NCBI RefSeq assembly: GCF_009711185.1 | Contig: NZ_WMIF01000013.1 | Span: 37,853 to 101,852 of the forward strand | Direction of reading: 5' to 3' | Source of the DNA: Paracoccus limosus | Lineage (GTDB): Bacteria; Pseudomonadota; Alphaproteobacteria; Rhodobacterales; Rhodobacteraceae | DNA length: 64,000 nt | Part shown: piece by piece, positions 52,734 through 62,372 of the stretch | How the letters are laid out: each line of letters opens with the position of its first letter | Numbering within the stretch: position 1 is the first letter of the stretch | The notes under the pieces: model-generated | What the model was told of the DNA's origin: nothing | The model's database searches: none | Seen by the model: the letters and a program-made list of their open reading frames with translations, nothing else | Program-made: the position numbers and the translations under genes

Positions 52734-54333
52734 GATCTCTGCCGCCGCCTTGGCAGTTCTGGCGCTGGCCCAGCCGGCGCTTGCGCGACCGCCGCTGGCG
52801 GCCAGCGACTGGCTTTCGGGCAGCATTCAGGATCCGGGCACCGTCTCGGCATGGCGTCCCGGTGACGGCCGCCCGGCCGGGCAAAAGGACAAGAGCCGGC
52901 GCGAGGTCGCCAAATCGGGCGCTGTCGAGCCGGTCGCGGTGACCCGGCTGGATCAGGGCAATCCCGACAGCACCGGCACCGTCTCGGCCCGCGCGGCGGA
53001 TCTGCCGGCGGATCTGTGGGGCAACAGCGATGCGGCCACGCTGGCCGGGCTGGTGCTGCGCACTTCGCCGCGCCTGCCGGCGTTGCGGCGGCTGGAACGC
53101 CGGCTGCTGGCCGCACAGCTGCAGGCGCCGCCGACGCAGGCGGGTGATGTGGGCAAGCTGTTTCTGGCCCGCGTCGACAAGCTTCTGGACATGGGCGCCA
53201 CCGGCGCGGCGCGGGAACTGCTGCGCGCCGCCGGCCCGCCCGATCCGCAGCGCTTTCGCCGCATCTTCGACATCTCGCTGTTGTCGGGTGACGAGGCCGA
53301 GGCCTGCACGCTGATGGACAAGACCCCCGGCGTCGCGCCCAGCTTTCCGGCGCGGATCTTCTGTCTGGCGCTTGGCGGCGACTGGGCAGCGGCGGCGCTG
53401 GTCTATCACGGCGCCGAGGCGCTGGATCAGATCGACCCGCAGATGGCGGCGCTTTTGGCGCAATATCTGGACGATGGCTATAGCGACCAGCAGCAAGAGC
53501 TGACGCCGCCGCGCGTGGTCACACCGCTGGATCTGCGGCTTTACGAGGCGATCGGCCAGCCGCTGTCCTCGACCGAGCTGCCGCTGGCCTTTGCGCTGGC
53601 CGATCTGGACCAGAACGGCGGCTGGAAGGCGCGGCTGGACGCGGCCGAGCGGCTGGCGCGCGCCGGGGCGATCCCGGCATCGAAACTGCGATCGATCTAT
53701 GTCGAACAGAAACCCGCCGCCTCGGGCGGAGTCTGGGACCGGGCAGCGGCGGTGCAGGCGCTGGACCGCGCGCTGGCAGCGCAGGACAGCGCGGCGGTGG
53801 CCGCGGCGCTGCCGCCGGCCTTTGACCGCATGGCGGCGGCCCGGCTGGGCCCGGCGCTGGCAGATATGGTGGGCGCGCAGGTCGGCGCCCTGCCCCTGAC
53901 CGGCCGGGCCGGGCAGATCGCGCTGTGGCTGGCCCTGCAGGCCGGGCAATGGCAGGTGGTGCAGACCCCGCCCGCCGATGCCGCGCCCTTTGACCTGTGG
54001 CTTCTGGATTTCGCCAGCGGTCTGGCCGAGGCGACGCCGCCCTCGGGCAATGGCGCCGAGCGGGCGCAGGCGCTGCTGGCGGCCTTTCGCGCCGACATGC
54101 CGGTGCCGCAGCGCGCAGCCGAGATGATCGGCCAGAACCGCAAGGGCGAGGCGCTGCTGGATGCCATTGGCGACACCGATGCCGGGCTTGACGGCGATCT
54201 GGCCCGCGCGGCCCAAGGGCTGCGCAGCCTGCGCGCGCTGGGTCAGGGCGAGATCGCCCGCCAATCCGCCGTCGAGCTGGTGCTGGATCCGGTGATGGCG
54301 GGATCGGGCGATGGCCCGGACGGCAATCCCTGA
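52720..54333 (+). CDS. Large uncharacterised secreted protein, helical-repeat-like
   Basis: A 537-residue precursor with a signal peptide (about 1-22, ISAAALAVLALAQPALA). The mature part is alanine/leucine-rich and mostly helical, with paired-helix stretches such as LAGLVLRTSPRLPALRRLE, LLDMGATGAARELLRAAG and LFDISLL-like text, resembling TPR/SEL1-type solenoids without a clear repeat consensus. It probably lies in the periplasm. It is wedged between the small anchored protein and xerD, overlapping one base with xerD (TGATG). The family is not recognised; a link to cell division or chromosome segregation is only suggested by the xerD coupling. Confidence 0.7.
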   Translation: MTWTRISAAALAVLALAQPALARPPLAASDWLSGSIQDPGTVSAWRPGDGRPAGQKDKSRREVAKSGAVEPVAVTRLDQGNPDSTGTVSARAADLPADLWGNSDAATLAGLVLRTSPRLPALRRLERRLLAAQLQAPPTQAGDVGKLFLARVDKLLDMGATGAARELLRAAGPPDPQRFRRIFDISLLSGDEAEACTLMDKTPGVAPSFPARIFCLALGGDWAAAALVYHGAEALDQIDPQMAALLAQYLDDGYSDQQQELTPPRVVTPLDLRLYEAIGQPLSSTELPLAFALADLDQNGGWKARLDAAERLARAGAIPASKLRSIYVEQKPAASGGVWDRAAAVQALDRALAAQDSAAVAAALPPAFDRMAAARLGPALADMVGAQVGALPLTGRAGQIALWLALQAGQWQVVQTPPADAAPFDLWLLDFASGLAEATPPSGNGAERAQALLAAFRADMPVPQRAAEMIGQNRKGEALLDAIGDTDAGLDGDLARAAQGLRSLRALGQGEIARQSAVELVLDPVMAGSGDGPDGNP

Positions 54334-55310
54334 TGGTGGCGGCGGGCGATTGCCGGCGCATCTCGGCCTTTCTGGACGCGCAGGCGGCCGAGGCCGGGGC
54401 CGCCCGCAACACCCTGCTGGCCTATGGCCGCGACCTCAGCGATTTCGCCGACTGGCTGGCGGGGGCCGGCCATGACCTGCTGAGCATGACCCGCGATACC
54501 ATTCAGGATTATCTTGGCCATTGCGAGGCGCAGGGCCTGTCGCGTGCCACCCGCGCCCGCCGGCTGTCGGCGATCCGGCAGCTGACCCGTTTCGCGTTGG
54601 AAGAAAACTGGCGCGAGGATGATCCGGCGGGCCGCATCTCGGGGCCGGGCCGGGCCAAGCGCCTGCCGCGCACGCTGGAGCGGGACGAGGTGCAGGCGCT
54701 TTTGGACGCGCTGCCGGGGATCGGCCGTTCGGATGGGGAGCGGGCGCGCAATCTGGCGCTGATCGAGATGCTTTATGCCACCGGGATGCGGGTCAGCGAG
54801 CTGGTCTCGTTGCCGGTTTCGGCCGCGCGCGGCAATCCGGCGCTGCTGTTGATCCGGGGCAAGGGCGGCAAGGAGCGTATGGTGCCGCTGAACTCGCCTG
54901 CGCAGCGCGCGCTGGCCGCATGGCTTTCGCTGCGCGACGACCCGCCACAGGGCAGCGCCATGGCCCGGCTGATCGCCGGCAAGGGCGCGCGCTGGCTGTT
55001 CCCCGCGAGCTCGGCCGATGGCCATATGACGCGGCAGGCGATGAACGGACTGTTGAACCAGCTGGCGCTGGCGGCGGGGATCGACCCGGCCCGCGTCTCG
55101 CCCCATGTGCTGCGCCATGCCTTTGCCACGCATCTTCTGGAGGGCGGCGCCGATCTGCGCGCGATCCAGAGCCTGCTGGGCCACGCCGATCTGGGCACGA
55201 CCGAGATCTATACCCATGTGCTGGACGCGCGGCTGCGCGATCTGGTGCTGAACCACCATCCGCTGGCGAAAACGGCCCCGCCCGACAGCGAGGCCGAAGG
55301 CGATCAGTGA
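54333..55310 (+). CDS. xerD: Tyrosine recombinase XerD/XerC type
   Basis: A 325-residue tyrosine recombinase. The N-terminal SAM-like core-binding domain covers about 8-95. The catalytic domain covers about 110-310 with Arg153 (ATGMRVSEL), Lys177 (RGKGGKER), His258 and Arg261 (PHVLRHAFATHLL), His284 (LLGHADLGTT) and Tyr293 (EIYTHV). All catalytic residues are present. It resolves chromosome dimers at dif. XerC and XerD are hard to tell apart; the aroK-xerD neighbourhood fits XerD. It is chromosomal, not part of a visible mobile element, and is convergent with the permease (7-bp overlap). Confidence 0.9.
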   Translation: MVAAGDCRRISAFLDAQAAEAGAARNTLLAYGRDLSDFADWLAGAGHDLLSMTRDTIQDYLGHCEAQGLSRATRARRLSAIRQLTRFALEENWREDDPAGRISGPGRAKRLPRTLERDEVQALLDALPGIGRSDGERARNLALIEMLYATGMRVSELVSLPVSAARGNPALLLIRGKGGKERMVPLNSPAQRALAAWLSLRDDPPQGSAMARLIAGKGARWLFPASSADGHMTRQAMNGLLNQLALAAGIDPARVSPHVLRHAFATHLLEGGADLRAIQSLLGHADLGTTEIYTHVLDARLRDLVLNHHPLAKTAPPDSEAEGDQ

Positions 55311-56785
55311 TCGGCCATGCCGGCGGCGCGCTTGGCCTCCTCGACGCTGCCGCTTGTGCCGTTGAAGAAGGCGTTCAGCACCACCGCCGCAATCGTCGCC
55401 AGCAGGATGCCGGATTCGATCAGCGGGTGGATGCCATGCGACAGCCATTGCTTGAAGTCGGGGGCGATCAACGGGATCATCCCGAAGCCCAGCGAGACCG
55501 CGACCACGAACAGGTTGTTGCGGTTGCCGGCGAAATCGACCGAAGACAGGATGCGGATCCCGGTCGCGGCCACCATGCCGAACATCACCAGCCCCGCCCC
55601 GCCCAGAACCGAGGTCGGCAGCGATTCGACCACAGCGCCCATCTTGGGCACCAGCCCGAACAGGATCAGGATCACGCCGCCGGCCACGCAGATATAGCGG
55701 CTCTTGATGCCGGTGACGCCGACCAGCCCGACGTTCTGGCTGAACGAGGTATAGGGGAAGGTGTTGAAGATGCCGCCGATCAGCGTGCCCAGCCCATCAG
55801 TGCGCAGGCCGGCGGTCAGGCGTTCGCGGGTGATCTCGCGCCCGGTCATGTCGCCAAGCGCCAGAAACATGCCGGTCGATTCGATCATGACCACGATCAT
55901 CACCAGAACCATGGTCAGGATCAGCACCGGGTCAAAGATCGGCGTGCCGAAATGGAACGGCGTCACGATGCCGAACCATGCCGCCTGCCCCACCTTGTCA
56001 AAGGTCATCTGGCCCAGCACCACCGTCAGCACCGCGCCGACCACCATGCCCAAGAGGACCGCGATATTGGCAACGAAGCCCTTGCCAAAGCGCGCGATCA
56101 GCAGAATCGCGACCAGCACCACGCCCGAGATGGCGATATTGACCGGCCGGGCATAAAGCGGGTTCTGCACGCTCGCGGCGGGGGCAAAGCCCTCGGGCAG
56201 CGCCGGCACCGCGCCGGTGCCCGCCATGTCCTTCAGCTGGTTCAGCCAGCCAAGCGCCACCGGATCGACCACCTTCGGCGCGGTCGGGCCCACGGGATTG
56301 CCAAAGATCCAGTTGATCCCGACCCGCATCAGCGTGACGCCGATCACCAGAATGATCGTGCCGGTGACCAGCGGCGGAAAGAACTTCAGCATCCGCCCGA
56401 TGAAGGGCGCGATCAGCATGGCGACGATGCCCGCGCCGATGATGGCACCGAAGATCATGCGCGCGCCGTCCGGTCCCGGATAGGCCCCGGCCATGGCGAC
56501 CATCGGCCCGACCGAGGCAAAGGTCACCCCCATCATTACCGGCAACTGGATGCCGAACCAGCGCGTCACCCCCAGCGACTGGATGATGGTGGCAAGGCCG
56601 CAGCAGAACAGATCGGCCGAGATCAGGAAGGCCACGTCCTGCGGCGCAAGCTTCAGCGCGCGGCCCACGATCAGCGGCACCGCCACCGCGCCCGCATACA
56701 TCACCAGCACATGCTGCAAACCCAGCGTCGCCAGCCGCAGCGGCGGCAATATCTCGTCAACCGGATCGCTCATACGTCCTGCCAT
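55304..56785 (-). CDS. NCS2 nucleobase:cation symporter (xanthine/urate permease type)
   Basis: A 493-residue membrane protein with about 14 hydrophobic segments. The NAT signature is FSQNVGLVGVTGIKSRY (Q-N-x-G-x4-T), and TTFASVGPM-like text near the N-terminus (GVTFASVGPMVAM) is conserved. GQ-N-V at the signature and overall form resemble xanthine and uric acid permeases more than uracil permeases. GGGGGACGAC precedes ATG 56785; ATG 56773 is an alternative. No purine catabolism genes lie beside it, so the substrate is inferred. Confidence 0.88.
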   Translation of the reverse strand: MAGRMSDPVDEILPPLRLATLGLQHVLVMYAGAVAVPLIVGRALKLAPQDVAFLISADLFCCGLATIIQSLGVTRWFGIQLPVMMGVTFASVGPMVAMAGAYPGPDGARMIFGAIIGAGIVAMLIAPFIGRMLKFFPPLVTGTIILVIGVTLMRVGINWIFGNPVGPTAPKVVDPVALGWLNQLKDMAGTGAVPALPEGFAPAASVQNPLYARPVNIAISGVVLVAILLIARFGKGFVANIAVLLGMVVGAVLTVVLGQMTFDKVGQAAWFGIVTPFHFGTPIFDPVLILTMVLVMIVVMIESTGMFLALGDMTGREITRERLTAGLRTDGLGTLIGGIFNTFPYTSFSQNVGLVGVTGIKSRYICVAGGVILILFGLVPKMGAVVESLPTSVLGGAGLVMFGMVAATGIRILSSVDFAGNRNNLFVVAVSLGFGMIPLIAPDFKQWLSHGIHPLIESGILLATIAAVVLNAFFNGTSGSVEEAKRAAGMADH

Positions 56786-56987
56786 GTCGTCCCCCGTTTG
56801 GCCTGTTTGTCCCAAGGCTAGGCGGCTGCCCGCAAACAAGGCAATTCTTTTGTGCCCGCCCGGCTGCCGCGCCCGCAATCGGCCCGTTTTGCAGGCAACC
56901 ACCGCCCGCTTGCGGGTCAGGACGGGACAGCCGGGCACTGGACCGGGCGCCCCCAAGCAGGCATAAGCGGTGGCAACGGAGCCCAGC

Positions 56988-57893
56988 ATGACCCAAACCG
57001 CCCTGACCGCGCCCGGCGCCCAGTCGCAGCGCAGCACGCAACTGCGGGGGATCGCGCTGCTTTTGCTGGCAATCCTGGCCTTCACGCTGATGGATGCCAC
57101 CGCCAAGCACCTGACCCAGACCTATCATCCGGTGCAGGTGATCTGGATGCGCTTCATCGCAAATCTGGCGCTGGTCATGCTGTTCATCGGCCGCCGCTTT
57201 GGCGCCACGCTGCGCAGCCGCCGGCCGATGGTGCAGTTGTTTCGCGGGCTGACGCAGCTGGGTTCGGTCGGGCTGTTCTTTACTGCACTGCAATTCATCG
57301 GTCTGGCCGAGGCAACGGCGATCATGGACATCAACCCGGTGCTGATCACGCTGGCGGCGGCGATATTCCTTGGCGAAAAGATCGGCCTGCGCCGCGGGCT
57401 TGGCATTGCGGTGGCGCTATGTGGGGCGCTGATCATCATCCGCCCCGGTGCGGGCGTGTTCCAGCCGGCGGCGCTGCTGCCGCTGCTGGGGGCGTTTTCC
57501 TATGCCGCCGGGGCCATCCTGACCCGGCTCGCGCGCGAGGATTCGACCGCGACCTCGATCCTGTGGACGGCGCTCTTTGGCAGTTTCGTCACCTCGCTGA
57601 TCGTGCCGTTCTTCTGGCAGCCGATCCAGCAGGGCGACATCTGGGCCTTTGTGCTGCTGGGGCTGTTCGGCTCGGCGGCGCAGGCGATGCTGATCAAGGC
57701 ATTCTCGCTGGCCGAGGCGGTGGTCATCGCGCCCTTTGGCTATACCGGGCTGATCTGGGCCGGGCTTTGGGACTGGCTGTTCTGGGGCAACCTGCCCGAC
57801 CGCTGGACGGTGATCGGCGCCTTGATCATCGTCGGCGCCGGGCTTTATGTCTGGACTCGCGAGGCCCGCGCCATGCACCGGACAGCAGAATGA
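56988..57893 (+). CDS. EamA/DMT family transporter
   Basis: A 301-residue membrane protein with about ten hydrophobic segments in two EamA repeats (about 19-150 and 165-295). AILAFTLMDATAKHLTQTYHPVQVIW and EATAIMDINPVLITLAAAIFLGEKIG are typical (quoted in parts: FTLMDATAKHL; INPVLITLAAAIFLGEK). An in-frame GTG at 56970 exists, but ATG 56988 has CGGAG before it. It overlaps the acyltransferase gene by 4 bp. The substrate is unknown. Confidence 0.85.
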   Translation: MTQTALTAPGAQSQRSTQLRGIALLLLAILAFTLMDATAKHLTQTYHPVQVIWMRFIANLALVMLFIGRRFGATLRSRRPMVQLFRGLTQLGSVGLFFTALQFIGLAEATAIMDINPVLITLAAAIFLGEKIGLRRGLGIAVALCGALIIIRPGAGVFQPAALLPLLGAFSYAAGAILTRLAREDSTATSILWTALFGSFVTSLIVPFFWQPIQQGDIWAFVLLGLFGSAAQAMLIKAFSLAEAVVIAPFGYTGLIWAGLWDWLFWGNLPDRWTVIGALIIVGAGLYVWTREARAMHRTAE

Positions 57894-58804
57894 CCAGACC
57901 AGACCCCGCCGACGCCCCCGAGCCCGTGGCCCTGCGCGACCGGCTGGCCAATGGCGCCTTTCTGGCGCTGATGGGGCTGGCGCGGCTGTTGCCCTATGAA
58001 CGCCGGGTACCGGCGATGGGCTGGTTCTTTGGCCATGTGCTGGGCCCCCTGGCCGGCTGGCGCCGGCGCATTCGCGACAATCTGGCGCGCGCCTGCCCGG
58101 AACTGCCACCCGCCGAGGTGCGCCGCCTGACCCGCGCCGTGCCCGACAATGCCGGCCGCTCGCTGGCCGAGATCTATTCCGGGGCCGAGTTCATCGCCCG
58201 CATCCATGCCACCGAGCCCCTGACCGGCCCCGGCCTGCCGGCGCTGGAACAGGCGGCGGCGGCACAGCGCCCGGTGATCCTTGCCGTGGCGCATTTCGGC
58301 AATTACGACGCCATGCGCGCGGCGCTGACCATGCGCGGCTGGCCGGTCGGCGCGCTTTATCGCCCGATGAACAATCAGGCCTTCAACCGCCATTACATCC
58401 CCGCGATGAAGGCCATCGCCGAGCCGATGTTTCCGCGTGGCCGCTCGGGGCTGGCGGCGATGCTGCGCTTTCTCAAGGGCGGGGGCTGGCTGTCGCTGGG
58501 CTATGACCAGTTCGACGGCCATGGTGCGGTCCTGCGGTTTTTCGGCCTGCCCACGAAAACCGTGCTGACCCCGGCCGAGCTGGCGATCCGCTATGACGCG
58601 CTGATCCTGCCCATCGCCGGCATCCGCCAGCCCGACGGGCTGTCCTTTCGCGTCGAGGTCGGCGCGCCGATTGCGCATTCTGACCCCGAAACCATGATGC
58701 AGCAGCTGAACGACCAGCTGGAAGCGCAGGTCCGCGCCCATATGGAGCAATGGTTCTGGGTGCACCGGCGCTGGAAACAACGGGGCGGCACCGCCCAAGA
58801 CTAG
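57890..58804 (+). CDS. LpxL/HtrB family lauroyl acyltransferase
   Basis: A 304-residue membrane-associated acyltransferase. The N-terminal hydrophobic helix is at about 22-38. The catalytic HX4D motif is AHFGNYD, LYRPMNNQAFNRHYI binds substrate, and MEQWFWVHRRWKQR is the conserved C-terminal signature. Members add secondary acyl chains to lipid A at the inner membrane; related proteins acylate other lipids. It is coupled to the EamA transporter gene upstream (ATGA). Confidence 0.88.
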   Translation: MTRPDPADAPEPVALRDRLANGAFLALMGLARLLPYERRVPAMGWFFGHVLGPLAGWRRRIRDNLARACPELPPAEVRRLTRAVPDNAGRSLAEIYSGAEFIARIHATEPLTGPGLPALEQAAAAQRPVILAVAHFGNYDAMRAALTMRGWPVGALYRPMNNQAFNRHYIPAMKAIAEPMFPRGRSGLAAMLRFLKGGGWLSLGYDQFDGHGAVLRFFGLPTKTVLTPAELAIRYDALILPIAGIRQPDGLSFRVEVGAPIAHSDPETMMQQLNDQLEAQVRAHMEQWFWVHRRWKQRGGTAQD

Positions 58805-58899
58805 GCGAAACCCTTTCCCTCGGGTTGTGGAGCAGGCTATAAGCGGCGCCAATCGCCGCAGCTGATCGCGGCCCTGATAACAATATCCCAGAGGACGGC

Positions 58900-59418
58900 A
58901 TGAGCGACGACAAGAAATCCAGCCAGGACGAGCGCAGCAGCCAGGACGACGTGGCCTTCATCCAGGCCCTGGCCGAACTGCTCAACCGCAACGAACTGAC
59001 CGAGCTTTCCGTCAAGCGGGAGTATGGCGAGAATGACCGCCTGACCATCAGCCTGTCAAAGCAGAACAAGCTGGTCCAGACCATCGCCGCCGCGCCGGTC
59101 GCCCAGCCCGCCCCGGCGCTTGCGGCGGCCCCTGCCACAGCCCCGGCAGCCGCCCCCGCCGCGCCCGAGGATCCGGCCAGCCTGCCCGGCATCGTGACCT
59201 CGCCCATGGTCGGCACCGCCTATCTGTCGCCCGAACCGGGCGCCCCGGCCTTTGTCGCTGTCGGCAAGCAGGTCAAGGAAGGCGAGACGCTGATGATCGT
59301 CGAGGCGATGAAGACGATGAACCACATCCCCTCGCCGCGCTCGGGCACGGTCAAGCGCATCCTCGTCGATGATGGCAACCCGGTCGAGTTCGGCTCGCCG
59401 CTGATGGTGGTCGAGTGA
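58900..59418 (+). CDS. accB: Acetyl-CoA carboxylase biotin carboxyl carrier protein
   Basis: A 172-residue protein: an N-terminal helical part (about 18-62), an Ala/Pro-rich linker (about 66-92), and a C-terminal biotinyl domain (about 96-172) with EAMKTMNHI, biotinylated at Lys138. The thumb insertion typical of AccB is present ([17 protein letters not shown]). It precedes accC with a 4-bp overlap to a GTG or an 8-bp gap to the preferred ATG. It acts in the first step of fatty acid synthesis. Confidence 0.96.
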   Translation: MSDDKKSSQDERSSQDDVAFIQALAELLNRNELTELSVKREYGENDRLTISLSKQNKLVQTIAAAPVAQPAPALAAAPATAPAAAPAAPEDPASLPGIVTSPMVGTAYLSPEPGAPAFVAVGKQVKEGETLMIVEAMKTMNHIPSPRSGTVKRILVDDGNPVEFGSPLMVVE

Positions 59419-59426
59419 GCACCGGC

Positions 59427-60776
59427 ATGTTCGACAAGATCCTGATCGCCAACCGTGGCGAGATCGCGCTGCGCATTGTCCGCGCCTGCCGCGAAATGGG
59501 CATCGCCTCGGTCGCCGTGCATTCCACCGCCGACAGCGATGCAATGCATGTGCGCATGGCCGACGAATCGGTCTGCATCGGCCCGCCCGCCTCGATCGAC
59601 AGCTACCTGTCGATGCCGGCCATCATCTCGGCCTGCGAGATCACCGGCGCGCAGGCCATCCACCCCGGCTATGGTTTCCTGTCGGAAAACGCCGGCTTCG
59701 TGCAGATGGTCGAGGATCACGGCATCGCCTTCATCGGCCCCTCGGCTGAACATATCCGCATCATGGGCGACAAGATCACCGCCAAGGAGACCGCGAAATC
59801 GCTGGGCATCCCGGTGGTCCCCGGCTCGGACGGCGGCGTGCCCGATGTGGCGGCGGCCAAGACCGTCGCGGCCAAGATCGGCTATCCGGTCATCATCAAG
59901 GCCACCGCCGGCGGCGGCGGGCGCGGCATGAAGGTGGCGCTGGACGAAAGCCAGCTGGAGACCGCCTTTCGCACCGCGCGCAGCGAGGCCAAGGCCGCCT
60001 TCGGCAATGATGAGGTCTATATCGAGAAATACCTGCAACGCCCGCGCCATATCGAGATTCAGGTCTTTGGCGACGGTCGTGGCCGCGCGGTGCATCTGGG
60101 CGAACGCGACTGTTCGCTGCAACGCCGCCACCAGAAGGTGCTGGAAGAGGCCCCCGGCCCCGCCATCACCCCCGAGCAGCGCGCCGAGATCGGCGGCATC
60201 TGCGCCAATGCCGTGGCCAAACTGGGCTATCGCGGCGCCGGCACCATCGAATTCCTGTTCGAGGATGGCGAATTCTATTTCATCGAGATGAACACCCGGC
60301 TTCAGGTCGAACATCCGGTGACCGAGGCGATCTTTGGCGTGGACCTCGTGCGCCAGCAGATCCTTGTCGCCGCCGGACAGGAAATGGAGTTCCGGCAAGA
60401 GGATCTGCAGATCCGCGGCCATGCCATCGAAGTGCGCATCAACGCCGAGAAGCTGCCGAACTTTACCCCTTCGCCGGGCAAGATCACCCAGTATCACGCC
60501 CCGGGCGGTCTGGGCGTGCGCATCGACAGCGCGATCTATGACGGCTACAAGATCCCGCCCTATTACGACAGCCTGATCGGCAAGCTGATCGTGCATGGCC
60601 GAGACCGGCACGAGGCGCTGGCCCGGCTGGACCGCGCCTTGGGCGAGCTGATCGTGGACGGGATTGACACCACCGTGCCGCTGTTCCGCGCGCTGCTGGA
60701 AAACCCCGACATCCAGAAGGGCGATTATTCGATCCACTGGCTGGAAAAATGGCTGGCCCAGATGGCCGGCCAATAA
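59427..60776 (+). CDS. accC: Acetyl-CoA carboxylase biotin carboxylase subunit
   Basis: A 449-residue ATP-grasp enzyme carboxylating biotin on Acc[18 protein letters not shown] opens it. GGGGRGMK is the ATP glycine loop, [18 protein letters not shown] the bicarbonate/biotin site, and [14 protein letters not shown] the catalytic strand. ATG 59427 gives exactly the usual AccC length; a GTG at 59415 overlapping the accB stop would add four residues. It lacks the carrier domain found in MccA at 4.4-6.3 kb. Confidence 0.96.
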   Translation: MFDKILIANRGEIALRIVRACREMGIASVAVHSTADSDAMHVRMADESVCIGPPASIDSYLSMPAIISACEITGAQAIHPGYGFLSENAGFVQMVEDHGIAFIGPSAEHIRIMGDKITAKETAKSLGIPVVPGSDGGVPDVAAAKTVAAKIGYPVIIKATAGGGGRGMKVALDESQLETAFRTARSEAKAAFGNDEVYIEKYLQRPRHIEIQVFGDGRGRAVHLGERDCSLQRRHQKVLEEAPGPAITPEQRAEIGGICANAVAKLGYRGAGTIEFLFEDGEFYFIEMNTRLQVEHPVTEAIFGVDLVRQQILVAAGQEMEFRQEDLQIRGHAIEVRINAEKLPNFTPSPGKITQYHAPGGLGVRIDSAIYDGYKIPPYYDSLIGKLIVHGRDRHEALARLDRALGELIVDGIDTTVPLFRALLENPDIQKGDYSIHWLEKWLAQMAGQ

Positions 60777-60789
60777 GGCTGGCATTGGC

Positions 60790-61422
60790 ATGGGACTGAC
60801 TGCGGAAAGACTGCTCTTTGCCTATGCGCAGGGCGTCTTTCCGATGGCTGAATCCTCGGCCAGCCAGCAGCTTTACTGGTTCGACCCGCCTGAACGCGGC
60901 GTGCTGCCCGTGGGCGGGCTGCATGTCTCGCGCTCGATGCGGCGGTTTCTGGCGCGCAGCGACTGGCGGGCGACGGTCGACCGCGATTTCGCGGGTGTCG
61001 TTGCGGGCTGCGCCGACCGGCCCGAAACATGGATCAACGCGCCTCTGGTCCGGCTTTACGACCAGCTGCATGACATGGGCCATGCCCATTCGCTGGAGGT
61101 CTGGCAGGGGGACACGCTGATTGGCGGCACCTATGGCATTTCGCTGGGCGGGGCGTTTTTTGCCGAAAGCATGTTCTCGCGCCGACCGAACGCGTCAAAG
61201 GCAGCGCTGCTGTGGCTGTCGGCGCATCTGCACCGCTGCGGCTTCGTGCTGTGGGACACGCAATATCCGACGTCGCATCTGGCCTCGCTGGGCGGGCTGA
61301 CGATCAGCCGCACCGCCTATCGCGCACAATTGGCGCTGGCGGTGCAGATGCCGGTGACATTCGCCGATCTGCCGCTGCCGGCGCCTCAGGCCTTGTTGCA
61401 GGAAATCACCCAGACGTCATAG
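60790..61422 (+). CDS. aat: Leucyl/phenylalanyl-tRNA--protein transferase
   Basis: A 210-residue GNAT-fold enzyme that adds Leu or Phe to N-terminal Lys/Arg of proteins, marking them for ClpAP (N-degron pathway). LLFAYAQGVFPMAE, YWFDPPERGVLP, GGTYGISLGGAFFAESMFS and WDTQYPTSHLASLG are diagnostic. ATG 60790 fits the family start, 13 bp after accC. The 3' end overlaps the convergent DUF2155 gene by 37 bp. Confidence 0.95.
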   Translation: MGLTAERLLFAYAQGVFPMAESSASQQLYWFDPPERGVLPVGGLHVSRSMRRFLARSDWRATVDRDFAGVVAGCADRPETWINAPLVRLYDQLHDMGHAHSLEVWQGDTLIGGTYGISLGGAFFAESMFSRRPNASKAALLWLSAHLHRCGFVLWDTQYPTSHLASLGGLTISRTAYRAQLALAVQMPVTFADLPLPAPQALLQEITQTS

Positions 61423-61898
61423 CGCGGATCATCCAGCGCCGAGATCGCCGGAGACGAGGCGATCATCCAGCCCGAGAACACCGTGCTGTTGACGCGCGCA
61501 TCGGTGATCGTCAGCTCCGCATAGGCATCCGAGGTCGGGTCGGCCGCCGGATAGCGGCATTCGCCCAAGCGCAGTTGCAGCCGGCCGAAATCGACGCTTT
61601 CCCCCGAAGCCAAGTCAAAGTCGCGGGTCTGCCCGGTCACCTTGTCAAGACCGCGCAGCTTGGCCGCCGCACCGCGCTGGGTCTGCGGACCGCGCGCCGC
61701 AGCCACCGCCGCCTCGCGTTCGGCGGCCGAGGGCTCGGCCGGGGCCACGGCATTGGGATCGTCGCTCAGCGCCGGATCGACCATCAGCGTGTCGTCATCG
61801 CCGGGCGTGGCCTCATCTTGCGCCAGAACCGGATGGGCGGCACAGGCCAGCAGCAGAGGCAGCCACAGGGCGGCGCGGCAAGGGCGGTTGCGGGTCAT
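61386..61898 (-). CDS. Secreted DUF2155 domain protein
   Basis: A 170-residue precursor with a signal peptide (about 1-26, ending HPVLA). An acidic linker follows, then a DUF2155 domain (about 78-168): LRGLDKVTGQTRDFDL, LRLGECRYPA, STVFSGWMIASSPAISALDDP, DVWVISC. Two cysteines may pair. The family is found beside aat/accBC in alphaproteobacteria and has no assigned function. Its start overlaps the mlaD stop by 4 bp. Confidence 0.88.
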   Translation of the reverse strand: MTRNRPCRAALWLPLLLACAAHPVLAQDEATPGDDDTLMVDPALSDDPNAVAPAEPSAAEREAAVAAARGPQTQRGAAAKLRGLDKVTGQTRDFDLASGESVDFGRLQLRLGECRYPAADPTSDAYAELTITDARVNSTVFSGWMIASSPAISALDDPRYDVWVISCNKA

Positions 61899-62371
61899 TG
61901 CTGTCCTCCTGCGGCGGGTTTGTCACCGGCCTGCGCATCGACGAATTTCATCATCAGCGACAGCAGGCTGACGGCGCCCTGCACATCCTCGATCTCATCG
62001 CCCGGGTTCAGGTTTTCGGCAGCACCGCCCGGTTGCAGCTCGATATACGAGCCGCCCAGCAGCCCGTCCGACTGGATCAGCGCCGCGCTGTCCACCGGCA
62101 TGCGGATCGTGCCGGGCAGGCTGATGCGCGCCTCGGCCAGAAAGCTCTGCGGATCCAGCGTCACCGCCGAGACCCGGCCGACCTTGACCCCGGCCACGCG
62201 CACATCGGTGCCCTTGTCGATGCCATCGACATTGGGAAAGGCCGCGCGCAGCTCATAGGCATCGCTGCCCTGCCGGACCCCTCCGCCCGTCGACCACAGC
62301 AGAAAGCCCGCCGCCACCGCCAGCACGGCCGCGCCGACCCAAAGTTCGGTCCGCTCGGCGCTGCCCAGCAT
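61895..62371 (-). CDS. mlaD: MCE-domain phospholipid transport protein MlaD
   Basis: A 158-residue protein with one N-terminal membrane helix (about 10-28) and a periplasmic MCE domain (about 38-115: YELRAAFPNVDGIDKGTDVRVAG, quoted in part as AAFPNVDGIDKGTDV, and GLLGGSYIELQPGG). The hydrophobic C-terminal helix SLLSLMMKFV forms the hexamer pore in E. coli MlaD. ATG 62371 gives the family length. mlaE, mlaF, mlaB and mlaC are not beside it; it lies 1 bp after the NDUFA12 gene instead. Confidence 0.9.
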   Translation of the reverse strand: MLGSAERTELWVGAAVLAVAAGFLLWSTGGGVRQGSDAYELRAAFPNVDGIDKGTDVRVAGVKVGRVSAVTLDPQSFLAEARISLPGTIRMPVDSAALIQSDGLLGGSYIELQPGGAAENLNPGDEIEDVQGAVSLLSLMMKFVDAQAGDKPAAGGQQ

Positions 62372-62372
62372 G

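Noticed and set aside
54333..55310. Tyrosine recombinase as a sign of a mobile element
   Set aside because: All features fit housekeeping XerD: core gene neighbours, overlap with the preceding gene, no attachment repeats, no change in composition.
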